This document shows positions 55,114 through 63,980 of a stretch of DNA of 64,000 bases, piece by piece. Each line of letters opens with the position of its first letter. The first letter of the stretch is position 1. The stretch comes from Streptomyces rubradiris (lineage in GTDB: Bacteria; Actinomycetota; Actinomycetes; Streptomycetales; Streptomycetaceae). The position numbers and the translations under genes were made by a program. The stretch covers positions 3,224,001 through 3,288,000 of the forward strand of contig NZ_BNEA01000015.1 in the NCBI RefSeq assembly GCF_016860525.1. The letters run 5' to 3'. The notes under the pieces are model-generated. The model ran no database searches. It saw only the letters and a program-made list of their open reading frames with translations, and was not told the origin of the DNA.

Positions 55114-56399
55114 GACGTCTTCTCCGCCCTCTCCATCTCCAGCTCGACCTCGGTGCCGCCGTCGGGCACCGCCCGCAACCGGGCCGTGCCGCCGTGGCGC
55201 TCCATGCGGCCGATGATCGATTCTCTGACACCCATGCGGTCGGCGGGTATCGCGTCGAGGTCGAAGCCGGGACCACGGTCCCGCACGGACACGAAGACCG
55301 ATTTCCCCTCGACTTCGGCGTAGACCTGTACGGCACCGCCCTCGCCACCGTACTTGGCGGCGTTCACCATGGCTTCGCGCGCGGCCTGCATCTGTGCTCC
55401 GGTCCTCTCGTCCAGCGGGCAGTCGCCGACGATGACGACCTCGATGGGCACGCCGTGCTTGTCCTCCACCTCGGCGGCGTTGCGCCGGACCGCCTCGGCG
55501 ACCGTGTCCGGCTCGTCGTCCTCGTCCTTGCCGGTGCCCTCCGGCTTGTACAGCCAGGTGCGCAGGTCGCGTTCCTGGGCGCGGGCGAGGCGGCGGACCT
55601 CGCTCGCGTTCTCGGCGTTGCGCTGGATCAGGGTGAGGGTGTGCAGCACGGAGTCGTGGACGTGGGCGGCCACCTCGGCGCGCTCCTGGGCGCGGATGCG
55701 CATCAGGCGCTCCTCGGAGAGGTCCTGGGTCATGCGGACCAGGTAGGGACCGGCGAGGAGGGTGATGCCGACGAGGACGGCGAGCGCGGCTTGCAGGACC
55801 GCGCCCAGGTGCGCGGTCGTTCCCTGGAGGACGAAGACGGCCGTGACCCCGGCCGTGACGAGCAGGACGCCACCGGCCGCGCGCAGCAGGGTGAGGGGGC
55901 GGCGTCGCCGGCCGGCCTCGACCCAGCGGGCCCGGCGGGCGTTGTCCGCCTGGCGCCAGACGAGGGCGACACCGGCCGCGACGAGCACGGCGGGCACCAG
56001 GTACGCCTTGGTCGTGCTGCCGAGGTTGACGCTGCGCACGAAGATCATGGAGACGATGACCATGAGCAGCAGGGCGGCGATCTGCCCCCGGTCCGGTCTG
56101 CGGGCCATCAGTCGGCGCCGGCCGTCCGGTGTGGTCTCCGCTGCCACCAGCGAGGGCTTCTGGTCGCCGACGCCGCCGACGCCGAGCGGGACGAAGAACC
56201 AGAACGCGGCGTAGAGCAGCGCTCCGAGCCCGTCGGCCATGAGCAGGCCGGCGAAGACGAGCCGCACCCAGATGACGGGCAGCCCGAGATGCCCGGCGAG
56301 CCCTCGCGCCACTCCGCCGAGCCAGCGTCCGTCGCTGCTGCGGTAGAGCTTGCGCGGGGGCCGCGGGTCGTCGAGTGACAGGCTTGCGGCTTCCGGCAT
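55110..56399 (-). CDS. PspC-domain sensor histidine kinase
   Basis: The 429-residue kinase begins with a PspC domain (KLYRSSDGRWLGGVARGLAGHLGLPVIWVRLVFAGLLMADGLGALLYAAFWFFVPL), followed by further membrane helices (residues about 95-235), a HisKA_3 dimerisation helix with phospho-His in EVAAHVHDSVLHTLTLIQRNAENA, and an HATPase domain (QAAREAMVNAAKYGGEG, VRDRGPGFDLD). The layout is that of LiaS-like envelope-stress kinases of actinobacteria. ATG at 56399 is chosen by homology; a longer start at 56435 is possible. Confidence 0.92.
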   Translation of the reverse strand: MPEAASLSLDDPRPPRKLYRSSDGRWLGGVARGLAGHLGLPVIWVRLVFAGLLMADGLGALLYAAFWFFVPLGVGGVGDQKPSLVAAETTPDGRRRLMARRPDRGQIAALLLMVIVSMIFVRSVNLGSTTKAYLVPAVLVAAGVALVWRQADNARRARWVEAGRRRRPLTLLRAAGGVLLVTAGVTAVFVLQGTTAHLGAVLQAALAVLVGITLLAGPYLVRMTQDLSEERLMRIRAQERAEVAAHVHDSVLHTLTLIQRNAENASEVRRLARAQERDLRTWLYKPEGTGKDEDDEPDTVAEAVRRNAAEVEDKHGVPIEVVIVGDCPLDERTGAQMQAAREAMVNAAKYGGEGGAVQVYAEVEGKSVFVSVRDRGPGFDLDAIPADRMGVRESIIGRMERHGGTARLRAVPDGGTEVELEMERAEKTS

Positions 56400-56619
56400 G
56401 CCATCGATGGTCACACGGGCGGCGGGGCGGAGCATCAGGGTCGGCCCGGAGACGCCCCTGATTTTCCGCCGGGGACGGTCCGGGTGGGCGGCTGGTGCAT
56501 GGTTGTCCGGCGGTCCGTGCCGCTCGAACACTTCCCCGCCCCGCCTCAGGGGCGATTTCAGGGTTGGCCCAGGGTCGTCCCGACTGCCGCCGGGGCGGCC
56601 GGGCGGTCACCATGGACGC

Positions 56620-58116
56620 ATGACCGATCACGAGCACGCCGCGACGGGTCCGGGACCCGGCCCCGGCCCACGCCCGGCCCCGGGCACCGGGCCGACGGAT
56701 GCCGCGCCCGCCGCGACGGGAGAGAGCGGAGCGGCCGACCCCGGCTCCCCCGCCCACCCCGGCTTCCGCCCCCGTTCCCGGAGCGGCGGCCCTTCCCCCG
56801 CGCAGGAGTCGGAGCGGCAGGAGAGCCCCCGGCTTCCCGAGCGGTTCCGGCGCGACCGCGGGCACAAGATGATCGCGGGCGTGTGCGCGGGTCTGGGACG
56901 GCAGACCGACATGGACCCGGTGATCTACCGGATCACGCTGGCCGTGCTGTCCGCGGCGGGCGGCCTGGGGCTCATCTTCTACGGCTTCGCCTGGCTGCTG
57001 GTGCCGTACGAGGACGAGGAGGAGAACGAGGTCCGCAAGCTGTTCACGGCCCGGGTCGACGGCCAGGCGCTGGCCGCGGTCCTGTTCGCGCTGGTCGGCT
57101 GCGGGATCTTCCTGACGATGCTGGGGAACGGCGGGGTGCTGGCGTTCGGAGCGGTGCTCTCGCTGCTGCTCGCGGGCGCCGGGTACTGGTCGAGACGCCG
57201 TGACGCCGCCGGCCACGATCCGCTGGCGGCGCAGGCCGCCGCCGACGCGCCGCCGGAGGCGCAGGCGCCGCCGGTCGTCACCTCCTACCCCTCCTGGTGG
57301 CGGGACCCGATCGTCAAGGACGGCACCCATGTCGGCGGCACCGGATATCTGTGGGGGCCCGGCGACGCCCGCGGACGGGACCTCACCTCGGTCCTGGACG
57401 TCCGCATCGCCACCCCCTGGACACACCCCGGGGCGATACCCCCGCCGGCGGCCGAGCCCCCGAGACCGCGCGGCCCGCGCTGGATCGGCGGCTGGGTGTT
57501 CCTGCTCGCCCTGCTGGCGGGCGGCCTGGGCACCTGGTCCGGCTGGCACACGCACCCGCTCGGCACCAGCCTCCAGACCGGCCTGGCCTGCGCCCTGGCG
57601 GTGTTCGGACTGGGCATAGCGCTCAGCGCGTTCCTGGGCCGGACGGGAGCCGGGACGGTGTTCTGGGCGGTGGTCACGGCGGCCCTGCTCGCCGGGGCGA
57701 CGGCGCTGCCCCGGGACATCACCACCGACTGGAGGGAGGCGACCTGGAAGCCGGCCGCGGCAACTCAGGTGCGGCCCGAGTACGACCTCGGCACAGGGCG
57801 GGGCACGCTGGACCTGACCCGGGTGCGTCCGTCCCCCGGGCAGACGGTCGCCACGGACGCCCGGGTGGGTGCGGGACACCTGAAGGTGATCGTGCCGGCG
57901 GATGTGACCGTGCGGATGGACCTGGATGTGGGGGTGGGCGACATCCGGTTGCCCGGAGACCGTGGAGACGACGTGGACGTGCGGCCCGGCAGGCATCGGA
58001 ACGTGACGCTGGCACCGGCCAAGGACACGGCCGGAGTGTCCGGGAAGCCGGGCACGCTGGATCTCACGCTCGGCGTGGGAGTGGGACAGGTGGAGGTCAG
58101 CCGTGCCGCGTCATGA
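56620..58116 (+). CDS. PspC/LiaF-like membrane protein
   Basis: The 498-residue protein has a disordered Pro-rich N-terminus, a PspC domain (FRRDRGHKMIAGVCAGLGRQTDMDPVIYRITLAVLSAAGGLGLIFYGFAWLLVPYE), several more membrane helices, and a C-terminal beta-rich repeat domain (TLDLTRVRPSPGQTVATDARVGAGHLKVIVPADVTVRMDLDVGVGDIRLPG) of the LiaF/DUF4097 type. It is divergent from the PspC kinase and LuxR regulator. By analogy with LiaF it probably senses envelope stress and inhibits the kinase, an inference. ATG at 56620. Confidence 0.9.
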   Translation: MTDHEHAATGPGPGPGPRPAPGTGPTDAAPAATGESGAADPGSPAHPGFRPRSRSGGPSPAQESERQESPRLPERFRRDRGHKMIAGVCAGLGRQTDMDPVIYRITLAVLSAAGGLGLIFYGFAWLLVPYEDEEENEVRKLFTARVDGQALAAVLFALVGCGIFLTMLGNGGVLAFGAVLSLLLAGAGYWSRRRDAAGHDPLAAQAAADAPPEAQAPPVVTSYPSWWRDPIVKDGTHVGGTGYLWGPGDARGRDLTSVLDVRIATPWTHPGAIPPPAAEPPRPRGPRWIGGWVFLLALLAGGLGTWSGWHTHPLGTSLQTGLACALAVFGLGIALSAFLGRTGAGTVFWAVVTAALLAGATALPRDITTDWREATWKPAAATQVRPEYDLGTGRGTLDLTRVRPSPGQTVATDARVGAGHLKVIVPADVTVRMDLDVGVGDIRLPGDRGDDVDVRPGRHRNVTLAPAKDTAGVSGKPGTLDLTLGVGVGQVEVSRAAS

Positions 58117-58318
58117 GTTCCAGCCCGGGAAGCTGGTCGCCGGGCTCTTCCTGACCGCCACCGGCGTGGCCTACGCGGGGGACGCGGGCGGCCTGTGGGA
58201 CACCCCGTGGTTCGCGGTGATTCCGCTGGTGGTGGGCGGCCTGTGCCTGGCCGGCGCCACGGCCGTGCTGGCCCGCGCGATACGTGGCCGGGGCGGTGCC
58301 GAGGAGGGTCAGCGGTAG
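58103..58318 (+). CDS. Small two-helix membrane protein
   Basis: The 71-residue protein has two hydrophobic segments (LVAGLFLTATGVAYAG and WFAVIPLVVGGLCLAGATAVLARAI) and short charged ends. GTG at 58103 overlaps the PspC/LiaF-like gene by 14 bases with GGAGGTC just upstream, so it is co-translated with it. The 3' end overlaps the convergent DoxX gene by ten bases. No family is recognised; by context it belongs to the envelope-stress operon. Confidence 0.75.
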   Translation: MPRHEFQPGKLVAGLFLTATGVAYAGDAGGLWDTPWFAVIPLVVGGLCLAGATAVLARAIRGRGGAEEGQR

Positions 58319-58833
58319 CCGCCGGGCCACCGCCGGGCCCGCCAGGCGGCGTCCACGGAGAAGTAGGGCGCGCCGGCGAGGATCAGGGGGAGCCAGGCCA
58401 TGAGGTAGGCGAGGTCGTTTCCGTAGTAGTAGGGGGTGGTGGCCCAGCTCACCGTCAGCCAGAGGCTGAGCGAGATCAGCGCGCCGCCGAGCGCGGCGAG
58501 ACGGCCGAGAAGGCCGAGCAGGGTGGCGATGCCGACGGCCAGCTCACCGAGCGCGATGGCGTAGCCGAAGCCGACCGGGCTCTTCAGGGCCAGGTCGATC
58601 AGGGCCGGGATCGCGGCGGAGCCGCGGGCGGCGCGCATGGTGTCGCCGATCGAGCCGACACCGGCGGAGTGCATGAAGGCGCTGTCGGTGAGCTTGTCCA
58701 GGCCGGCGTAGACGAAGGTGGCACCCAGGAAGAGGCGCAGGGGCAGCAGAGCGTAGTAGGTGGCGGTGTCCCGGAGGCTGCGGGGCTCGCTCAGCCGGGG
58801 AATGCGCGTGTCCGTCCGCATGCCGTGAGTCAT
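58309..58833 (-). CDS. DoxX family membrane protein
   Basis: The 174-residue protein has four helices with the DoxX pattern: LLPLRLFLGATFVYAGLDKLTD, FGYAIALGELAVGIATLLGLLGRLAALGGALISLSLWL, DLAYLMAWLPLILAGAPYFSVDA. DoxX proteins associate with membrane redox or stress complexes, but their function is not settled. It is convergent with the PspC operon. Confidence 0.9.
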   Translation of the reverse strand: MTHGMRTDTRIPRLSEPRSLRDTATYYALLPLRLFLGATFVYAGLDKLTDSAFMHSAGVGSIGDTMRAARGSAAIPALIDLALKSPVGFGYAIALGELAVGIATLLGLLGRLAALGGALISLSLWLTVSWATTPYYYGNDLAYLMAWLPLILAGAPYFSVDAAWRARRWPGGYR

Positions 58834-58956
58834 CGCTACAAGCCGCCTTTCACCCGCTGTGCCCCCTGATGTGACGATACGTATGACGAAGGGAGCGCGT
58901 TCAATCCTGTCCTGGATGATTTTCCGGATTTCGGCCCTCAGCGGCGAGCCCGCCCC

Positions 58957-60306
58957 TCACTCCGTCACCTGGAGCGGGTACCGGTTCGTCGTCACGCCGG
59001 CCGCCGTCACCACTTGGACGTCCACCGCTCCGGGCTCCACGTCCGCGGGTACGGGCACGGTCAGGGTGGTGTCCGTGGGATTGCGGAAGCCGCCGGTGAC
59101 GGGGATCAGGGGGACGTGGACGTCGACCGCGCCGATGCGGACGACCGTCCGGGAGAGCCGGTCGGCGCTCTGTGCGCCGGGCGGGACGAAGCCGCTGCCC
59201 CGGATCTCGATGTCGTCGCCGGTGCGGACCGGACCGTCGAGGTCGCCGGGCTCCCGGGCGCGGACCACCGAGTGGATCACCGGACGGCCGCCCTCGGCGT
59301 ACTTGCCGGCCAGGTAGGTCGCCGCCGAGATCAGGACGACCATGCCCAGGCCCCAGGGCAGGTCGGGCAGCCGGTCGGGGCGGCGGGCCAGCCGTACGGC
59401 GGCGAACAGCAGGGCGACGGCGGTGACGGCGATGTACTGGATGTCGGTGAAGGCGCCCCGGCCGGAGTCGTCGGTGAGCAGGTCGGCGGCGCGCGGCCGG
59501 TGGGCCGGCACCTTCTGCAGCCGCTGGGCGTGGACGCGCGTGGCCACCACCCGGCGGACGAGGACGGCGACGGCGCATACGACGGCGAGGACGGTCACCG
59601 CGCCCGCGCCGTGCGCCAGGGCGAGGCCGTCGATCAGCGCGTCGCGTTCGGCGTGGCCGGAGGCGGCGGCCAGGCGGAGGGAAAGCAGCAGGACGGCATA
59701 GCCGAGGAACAGCACCCAGCAGGCGGCGACGGTACGGGAGGTGGAGATGCGGTTGTCCTCGCCGATCAGCGGGGCGAGCGCTCCGCCGCGCGCCCGGTGG
59801 AGGAGGCAGGCGGCGGTCAGCGCGCCGGCGACGGCGAGCGCGGCGAGCAGGGCCGCGGTGCGGGCGCCGGTCCAGCCCGCGCCGGTCGCGGTGAGCGCCT
59901 CGGCGAGCAGCAGCGCGGTGACGGCGCCCCACACCGCGTACACCGTGCGCAGCCACAGCCCGGCGAGCCGTACCGCGCCCTCGGCGCGGCTCTGTTCGGC
60001 GACGGCCTCGGCCCGTTGGGTGAGTTCCTCGGACACCCACTGGCGGGACGCCGAGGCCGAGTGCGCCACGGCCGGCGGCAGCCCCCGGCCGGCGGCGAGT
60101 TCGTCGCACCGGCGCAGGAACGCGGCGACGGCGCGCCGGTGTCCCTCCCGGGCGCCGTGCGGGCAGTCCCCGCAGGTGCAGCCTCCCTCGTGGGCGCCTC
60201 CGGCACCCGTGTCCGCTCCCGCGTCCCGCACCGTCACGTCCGACGCCCGCCTTCCCCACGACCCGCCGGCCCCGCCTGCCCCACCGACGTCACACGCGGC
60301 ACACAT
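58957..60306 (-). CDS. Membrane protein with C-terminal IPT/TIG-like domain
   Basis: The 449-residue protein has a Cys-containing N-terminus (MCAAC and CTCGDCPHG), a helical stretch (HRRAVAAFLRRCDELAAGRGLPPAV), about eight membrane segments (residues 110-340), and a C-terminal beta domain with GDLDGPVRTGDDIEIRGSGFVPPGAQSADRLSRTVVRIGAVDV, which resembles an IPT/TIG immunoglobulin-like fold. The start is uncertain: ATG at 60306 is chosen because codons above it (a GTG at 60360 is in frame) have atypically low third-position GC; a start lower down at about 60239 is also possible. Function unknown. Confidence 0.7.
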   Translation of the reverse strand: MCAACDVGGAGGAGGSWGRRASDVTVRDAGADTGAGGAHEGGCTCGDCPHGAREGHRRAVAAFLRRCDELAAGRGLPPAVAHSASASRQWVSEELTQRAEAVAEQSRAEGAVRLAGLWLRTVYAVWGAVTALLLAEALTATGAGWTGARTAALLAALAVAGALTAACLLHRARGGALAPLIGEDNRISTSRTVAACWVLFLGYAVLLLSLRLAAASGHAERDALIDGLALAHGAGAVTVLAVVCAVAVLVRRVVATRVHAQRLQKVPAHRPRAADLLTDDSGRGAFTDIQYIAVTAVALLFAAVRLARRPDRLPDLPWGLGMVVLISAATYLAGKYAEGGRPVIHSVVRAREPGDLDGPVRTGDDIEIRGSGFVPPGAQSADRLSRTVVRIGAVDVHVPLIPVTGGFRNPTDTTLTVPVPADVEPGAVDVQVVTAAGVTTNRYPLQVTE

Positions 60307-60403
60307 GGCACTTACGGCGTTCCGGCAACTCCCTTGTGACGAGAGCGAATTGTGCCGCACAAGGGGGCCTGCGAGGCGGCCGGTCCGGGTAAGCGCGGGT
60401 GAA

Positions 60404-60434
60404 CCCGGGGCCGCCGTGTTGACCCGGCCCCGGG
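60404..60434 (-). terminator. Terminator downstream of the class II aldolase gene
   Basis: Perfect 10-bp arms CCCGGGGCCG/CGGCCCCGGG with an 11-base loop, 20 bases past the aldolase stop. Confidence 0.75.
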
Positions 60435-60454
60435 AATCCCGCTCCGCGGACGGC

Positions 60455-61249
60455 TCAGCTGAGCAGATCCGGTTCGGCGCGGCTGACGTCCTGCCACAGT
60501 GGCTGGTAGTTGATCCAGGCCACCAGGTCGCCGCCGAGCTGTTCGCGGGTGGCGACGGCCGCCTTGTGGTCGATGAGCACCGGCCGGCCCGCCGCCTTGG
60601 CCGTCAGCTGCACCTGACAGCACCGTTCCAGGGACAGGAACCACCAGGCGGCGGCGTCCACCGAGTCGCCGACAGTGAGCAGCCCGTGGTTGCGCAGCAC
60701 CAGTGCCTTGCGGGAGCCCAGCGCGGCGGCGATCCGGCGGCCCTCCTCGGCGTCGACGGTGACGCCGGTGTAGGCGTCGTAGAGGGCGAGGTCCTCGTAG
60801 AAGGCGCAGCTCTCCTGGGTGATGGGGTCGATCAGGTCGCCGAGGGCGGCGAGGGCGCGGCCGTGCACGGAGTGGCAGTGGGCGACGGCGACCACGTCGG
60901 GGCGGGCGGCGTGCACCTGGGCGTGCACGGTGAACGCGGCCTGGTTGACGTGGTAGCGGCCCTCGATCACCTGCCCGTCCTGGTTGGCGAGGACCAGGTC
61001 GCCGACGGTGACGTGCTTGAAGGGCACGCCGAACGGGTTGACCCAGAAGCAGTCGGTGTACTCCGGGTCGCGAGCCGTTATGTGTCCCGACACCCCGTCC
61101 TCGAACCCCGCCCGTCCGAAGATCCGCAGGGCACCCGCGAGCCGCTCCTTGCGGTGTCTGCGTTCGTCCTCGGCGGACTCGTGCAGCGGCGGCATGGCGA
61201 AGTGCAACTGGTCGGTGGGCAGCGGCAGGGGCGGGGTGGGCCCGTGCAT
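60455..61249 (-). CDS. Class II aldolase/adducin family protein
   Basis: The 264-residue protein has the class II aldolase fold: GFEDGVSGHITARDPEYTDCFWVNPFGVPFKHVTVGDLVLANQDGQVIEG, zinc-binding histidines in VVAVAHCHSVHGRALAALG, and a third His in LVLRNHGLLTVGDSVDAAAWWFLSLERCC. Relatives cleave phosphorylated sugars or act as decarboxylases; the specific substrate is unknown, and many actinobacterial members of this group are annotated only by fold. ATG at 61249 has GGAGG five bases upstream. It is divergent from the flavin/F420-type protein. Confidence 0.9.
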   Translation of the reverse strand: MHGPTPPLPLPTDQLHFAMPPLHESAEDERRHRKERLAGALRIFGRAGFEDGVSGHITARDPEYTDCFWVNPFGVPFKHVTVGDLVLANQDGQVIEGRYHVNQAAFTVHAQVHAARPDVVAVAHCHSVHGRALAALGDLIDPITQESCAFYEDLALYDAYTGVTVDAEEGRRIAAALGSRKALVLRNHGLLTVGDSVDAAAWWFLSLERCCQVQLTAKAAGRPVLIDHKAAVATREQLGGDLVAWINYQPLWQDVSRAEPDLLS

Positions 61250-61388
61250 GGATCCTCCAGCGGGGGGATTGCGGTACGGCCGGAAGGTACCGCCGACCGG
61301 CGCAAAAGGGCAGAGGCGGCCGGTAAAGATGACGTGCGCGATGAATACCCGACAGGAGATGTCGGGATTGGGCGGCAGGCTGGCGCGT

Positions 61389-61856
61389 ATGAACTGGACA
61401 GCCTTCCGTACCGCCGCACCCGACCTGGCGGCGATCACCGAGGAGCGCTTCGGCGCCTACCGGCACCACGTGCTCGCGACCCTCCGCAGGGACGGCTCGC
61501 CCCGCACCTCCGGTCTGGAGGTCAGGTTCCTGGGCGGGGAGCTGTGGCTCGGCATGATGCCTCGTTCCCTGAAGGCCCTGGACCTGCTCCGCGACCCGCG
61601 CTTCACCCTCCAGGCCAACCCCGGCGACGGCACGGACCTGGGCGGCGGCGACATCCGGATCAGTGGGCGGGCGTACGAGGTCGGGGAGGGCACGGCCAAG
61701 GCCGCCTATGTGAAAGAGGTGGAACCGCCGCAGCCGTTCCACCTCTTCCGCACCGAGCTGACGGAGGTCGTCCGCACCTATGTCGAGGACGACAGGTATC
61801 TGGTCGTCCAGGTCTGGCGGCCCGGTGAGCCCCTGCGCACGTTCAAGCGCGCCTAG
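61389..61856 (+). CDS. Pyridoxamine 5'-phosphate oxidase-like (split-barrel) protein
   Basis: The 155-residue split-barrel protein has FGAYRHHVLATLRRDGSPRTSGLEVRFLGGELWLGMMPRSLKALDLLRDPRFTLQANPGDG, a layout typical of the PNPOx-like family that binds FMN, heme or F420. The ending TYVEDDRYLVVQVWRPG is characteristic of Streptomyces members. Substrate unknown. ATG at 61389; it converges with guaA, three bases apart. It is divergent from the aldolase gene. Confidence 0.88.
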   Translation: MNWTAFRTAAPDLAAITEERFGAYRHHVLATLRRDGSPRTSGLEVRFLGGELWLGMMPRSLKALDLLRDPRFTLQANPGDGTDLGGGDIRISGRAYEVGEGTAKAAYVKEVEPPQPFHLFRTELTEVVRTYVEDDRYLVVQVWRPGEPLRTFKRA

Positions 61857-61859
61857 GGC

Positions 61860-63440
61860 CTACTCCCACTCGATCGTCCCCGGCGGCTTGCTCGTCACGT
61901 CGAGGACGACCCGGTTGACGTCCCGGACCTCGTTGGTGATCCGGGTCGAGATGCGGGCCAGGACGTCGTAGGGCAGCCGGGACCAGTCGGCGGTCATGGC
62001 GTCCTCGGAGGAGACCGGGCGCAGCACGACCGGGTGGCCGTAGGTGCGGCCGTCGCCCTGGACGCCCACGCTGCGGACGTCGGCGAGCAGGACCACCGGG
62101 CACTGCCAGATGTCGCGGTCCAGGCCGGCGGCCGTCAGCTCCTCGCGGGCGATGGCGTCGGCCTCGCGCAGCAGGTCCAGCCGCTCCTTGGTGACCTCGC
62201 CGACGATCCGGATGCCGAGGCCGGGGCCGGGGAAGGGCTGGCGCTGGACGATCTCCTCCGGCAGGCCCAGCTCCTTGCCGACCATGCGGACCTCGTCCTT
62301 GAACAGCTTGCGCAGCGGCTCGATCAGCTTGAACTCGAGGTCCTCGGGCAGGCCGCCCACGTTGTGGTGCGACTTGATGTTCGCGGTGCCGGTGCCGCCG
62401 CCGGACTCCACCACGTCCGGGTAGAGGGTGCCCTGGACCAGGAACTCCACGGCCGGGCCCTCGTCGGCGATGATCTCGGCCTGCGCCTGCTCGAAGACGC
62501 GGATGAACTCCCGGCCGATGATCTTGCGCTTCTCCTCGGGGTCGGTCACCCCGGCGAGCGCCTTCAGGAAGCGCTCCTCGGCGTCGACGACCTTCAGCTG
62601 CACGCCGGTGGCCGCGACGAAATCCTTCTCGACCTGCTCGGTCTCGCCCTTGCGCATCAGGCCGTGGTCGACGTAGACGCAGGTCAGCTGGGAGCCGATG
62701 GCCTTCTGCACGAGGGCGGCGGCGACGGCGGAGTCCACCCCGCCGGACAGGCCGCAGATCGCGCGCTTGTCGCCGACCAGCTCGCGGATGGCCTGGACCT
62801 GCTCCTCGATGACGTTGCCGGTGGTCCAGTCCGGCTTCAGCCCGGCACCGCGGTAGAGGAAGTGCTCCAGCACCTGCTGGCCGTGCGTGGAGTGCATGAC
62901 CTCGGGGTGGTACTGGACGCCGTAGAGCTTCTTGTCGTCGTTCTCGAACGCGGCGACCGGGACGACGTCCGTGGACGCGGTGACCGTGAAGCCGTCGGGG
63001 GCGGCGGAGCAGGCGTCACCGTGGGACATCCACACGTGCTGCTCCTCCGGCGTGCCCTCGAAGAGGGTGGAGGACGCCCTGGAGACGTGCAGGTCGGTAC
63101 GGCCGTACTCGCGGGCGCCGGTGTTGTCGACGGTGCCGCCGAGGGCCTGCGCCATCAGCTGGAAGCCGTAGCACATGCCGAAGACGGGGACGCCGGACTC
63201 GAAGATCTCGCGGTCGAGGCGGGGAGCGCCCTCCTCGTACACCGACGAGGGGCCGCCGGAGAGGATGATCGCCGCGGGCTTCTTGGCGAGCATCTCGCTG
63301 ACCGGCATGGTGCTCGGCACGATCTCGCTGTAGACCCGCGCCTCGCGGACGCGACGGGCGATGAGCTGGGCGTACTGCGCGCCGAAGTCGACGACCAGGA
63401 CGGTGTCGGGGGTGGCGGCAGACTGGGTCGCTGATGACAC
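61860..63440 (-). CDS. guaA: GMP synthase (glutamine-hydrolysing)
   Basis: The 526-residue enzyme aminates XMP to GMP. N-terminal glutaminase: [26 protein letters not shown] (catalytic Cys), YHPEVMHS (His and Glu). ATP pyrophosphatase: [18 protein letters not shown]-terminal dimerisation: [20 protein letters not shown], ending [21 protein letters not shown] at 63440 has AGAAGG about six bases upstream and gives the usual length. It is divergent from the leader peptide and chorismate mutase. Confidence 0.97.
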   Translation of the reverse strand: MSSATQSAATPDTVLVVDFGAQYAQLIARRVREARVYSEIVPSTMPVSEMLAKKPAAIILSGGPSSVYEEGAPRLDREIFESGVPVFGMCYGFQLMAQALGGTVDNTGAREYGRTDLHVSRASSTLFEGTPEEQHVWMSHGDACSAAPDGFTVTASTDVVPVAAFENDDKKLYGVQYHPEVMHSTHGQQVLEHFLYRGAGLKPDWTTGNVIEEQVQAIRELVGDKRAICGLSGGVDSAVAAALVQKAIGSQLTCVYVDHGLMRKGETEQVEKDFVAATGVQLKVVDAEERFLKALAGVTDPEEKRKIIGREFIRVFEQAQAEIIADEGPAVEFLVQGTLYPDVVESGGGTGTANIKSHHNVGGLPEDLEFKLIEPLRKLFKDEVRMVGKELGLPEEIVQRQPFPGPGLGIRIVGEVTKERLDLLREADAIAREELTAAGLDRDIWQCPVVLLADVRSVGVQGDGRTYGHPVVLRPVSSEDAMTADWSRLPYDVLARISTRITNEVRDVNRVVLDVTSKPPGTIEWE

Positions 63441-63537
63441 GGGGTGCCTTCTGGTGGTCGGGCGGGGGTCTGTGCTTCCGATTCTAACGGGGTGGCCACC
63501 GGACCTCCGAGACGAGCCGCCGTGGCATACTGACCGC

Positions 63538-63609
63538 ATGCGCAAGCACTCGACCTTCGTCTTTACCTATGGCATCCGGCCCGCCGGCTGCCATGGTCGT
63601 GCTGCTTGA
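63538..63609 (+). CDS. Leader peptide with Phe/Tyr codons (attenuator)
   Basis: This 23-codon open frame, ATG to TGA, encodes a peptide whose middle is STFVFTYG: two Phe and one Tyr within five codons, using TTT and TAT, which are rare in this genome. It lies upstream of a chorismate mutase, the enzyme that commits chorismate to Phe and Tyr. A perfect 15-bp hairpin follows 22 bases after its stop. A CATACT -10-like element ends three bases before the ATG, so it may be leaderless. I infer a ribosome-mediated attenuator. Confidence 0.75.
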   Translation: MRKHSTFVFTYGIRPAGCHGRAA

Positions 63610-63630
63610 GCCAACCGCCAAGCGACTTCC

Positions 63631-63665
63631 CAGGCGCCCCGGGCCGACAAGGCCCGGGGCGCCTG
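63631..63665 (+). terminator. Attenuator hairpin before chorismate mutase
   Basis: CAGGCGCCCCGGGCC and its exact complement (15-bp arms, loop GACAA). It starts 22 bases after the leader-peptide stop and ends 57 bases before the chorismate mutase ATG. An upstream GGCCCG (63578 onward) could pair with the 5' arm as an antiterminator. Confidence 0.75.
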
Positions 63666-63722
63666 TCGTATACCGGGTTGTGTCGTCCCAGGGCTTCCGC
63701 CATCCCGACCGAGGAGCCCCAC

Positions 63723-63980
63723 ATGACCACCACCAGCCCGGAAGCGGCCATCGCCGACGCCCGCGAGCGCATCGACGCGCTCGACGACCGGATCATCGGC
63801 CTGATCCAGGAGCGGATGGCCGTCTCCGCCGTCGTCCAGCAGACCCGGATCGCCTCCGGCGGGCGGCGGGTGCACCTGTCGCGCGAGATGGAGATCCTCG
63901 CCCGCTACCGGGACGCCCTCGGCAAGCCCGGCACCGGCCTCGCCATGACCCTGCTGGAGCTGTGCCGGGGTCGCATCTGA
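63723..63980 (+). CDS. Chorismate mutase (AroQ delta type)
   Basis: The 85-residue all-helical protein closely resembles M. tuberculosis Rv0948c: ARERIDALDDRIIGLIQERMAVSAVVQQTRIASGGRRVHLSREMEILARYRDALG. The catalytic Arg/Lys/Glu set typical of AroQ is visible in the first and second helices. It converts chorismate to prephenate for Phe and Tyr. Rv0948c ends in RLGH, used for activation by DAHP synthase; this protein ends in CRGRI, without LGH. ATG at 63723 has GAGGAG seven bases upstream. It is preceded by a leader peptide and attenuator hairpin. Confidence 0.92.
   Translation: MTTTSPEAAIADARERIDALDDRIIGLIQERMAVSAVVQQTRIASGGRRVHLSREMEILARYRDALGKPGTGLAMTLLELCRGRI

Noticed and set aside
56611..56622. 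Three-codon frame ATG GAC GCA TGA overlapping the PspC gene start
   Set aside because: Too short to support; probably chance, although coupling cannot be excluded.
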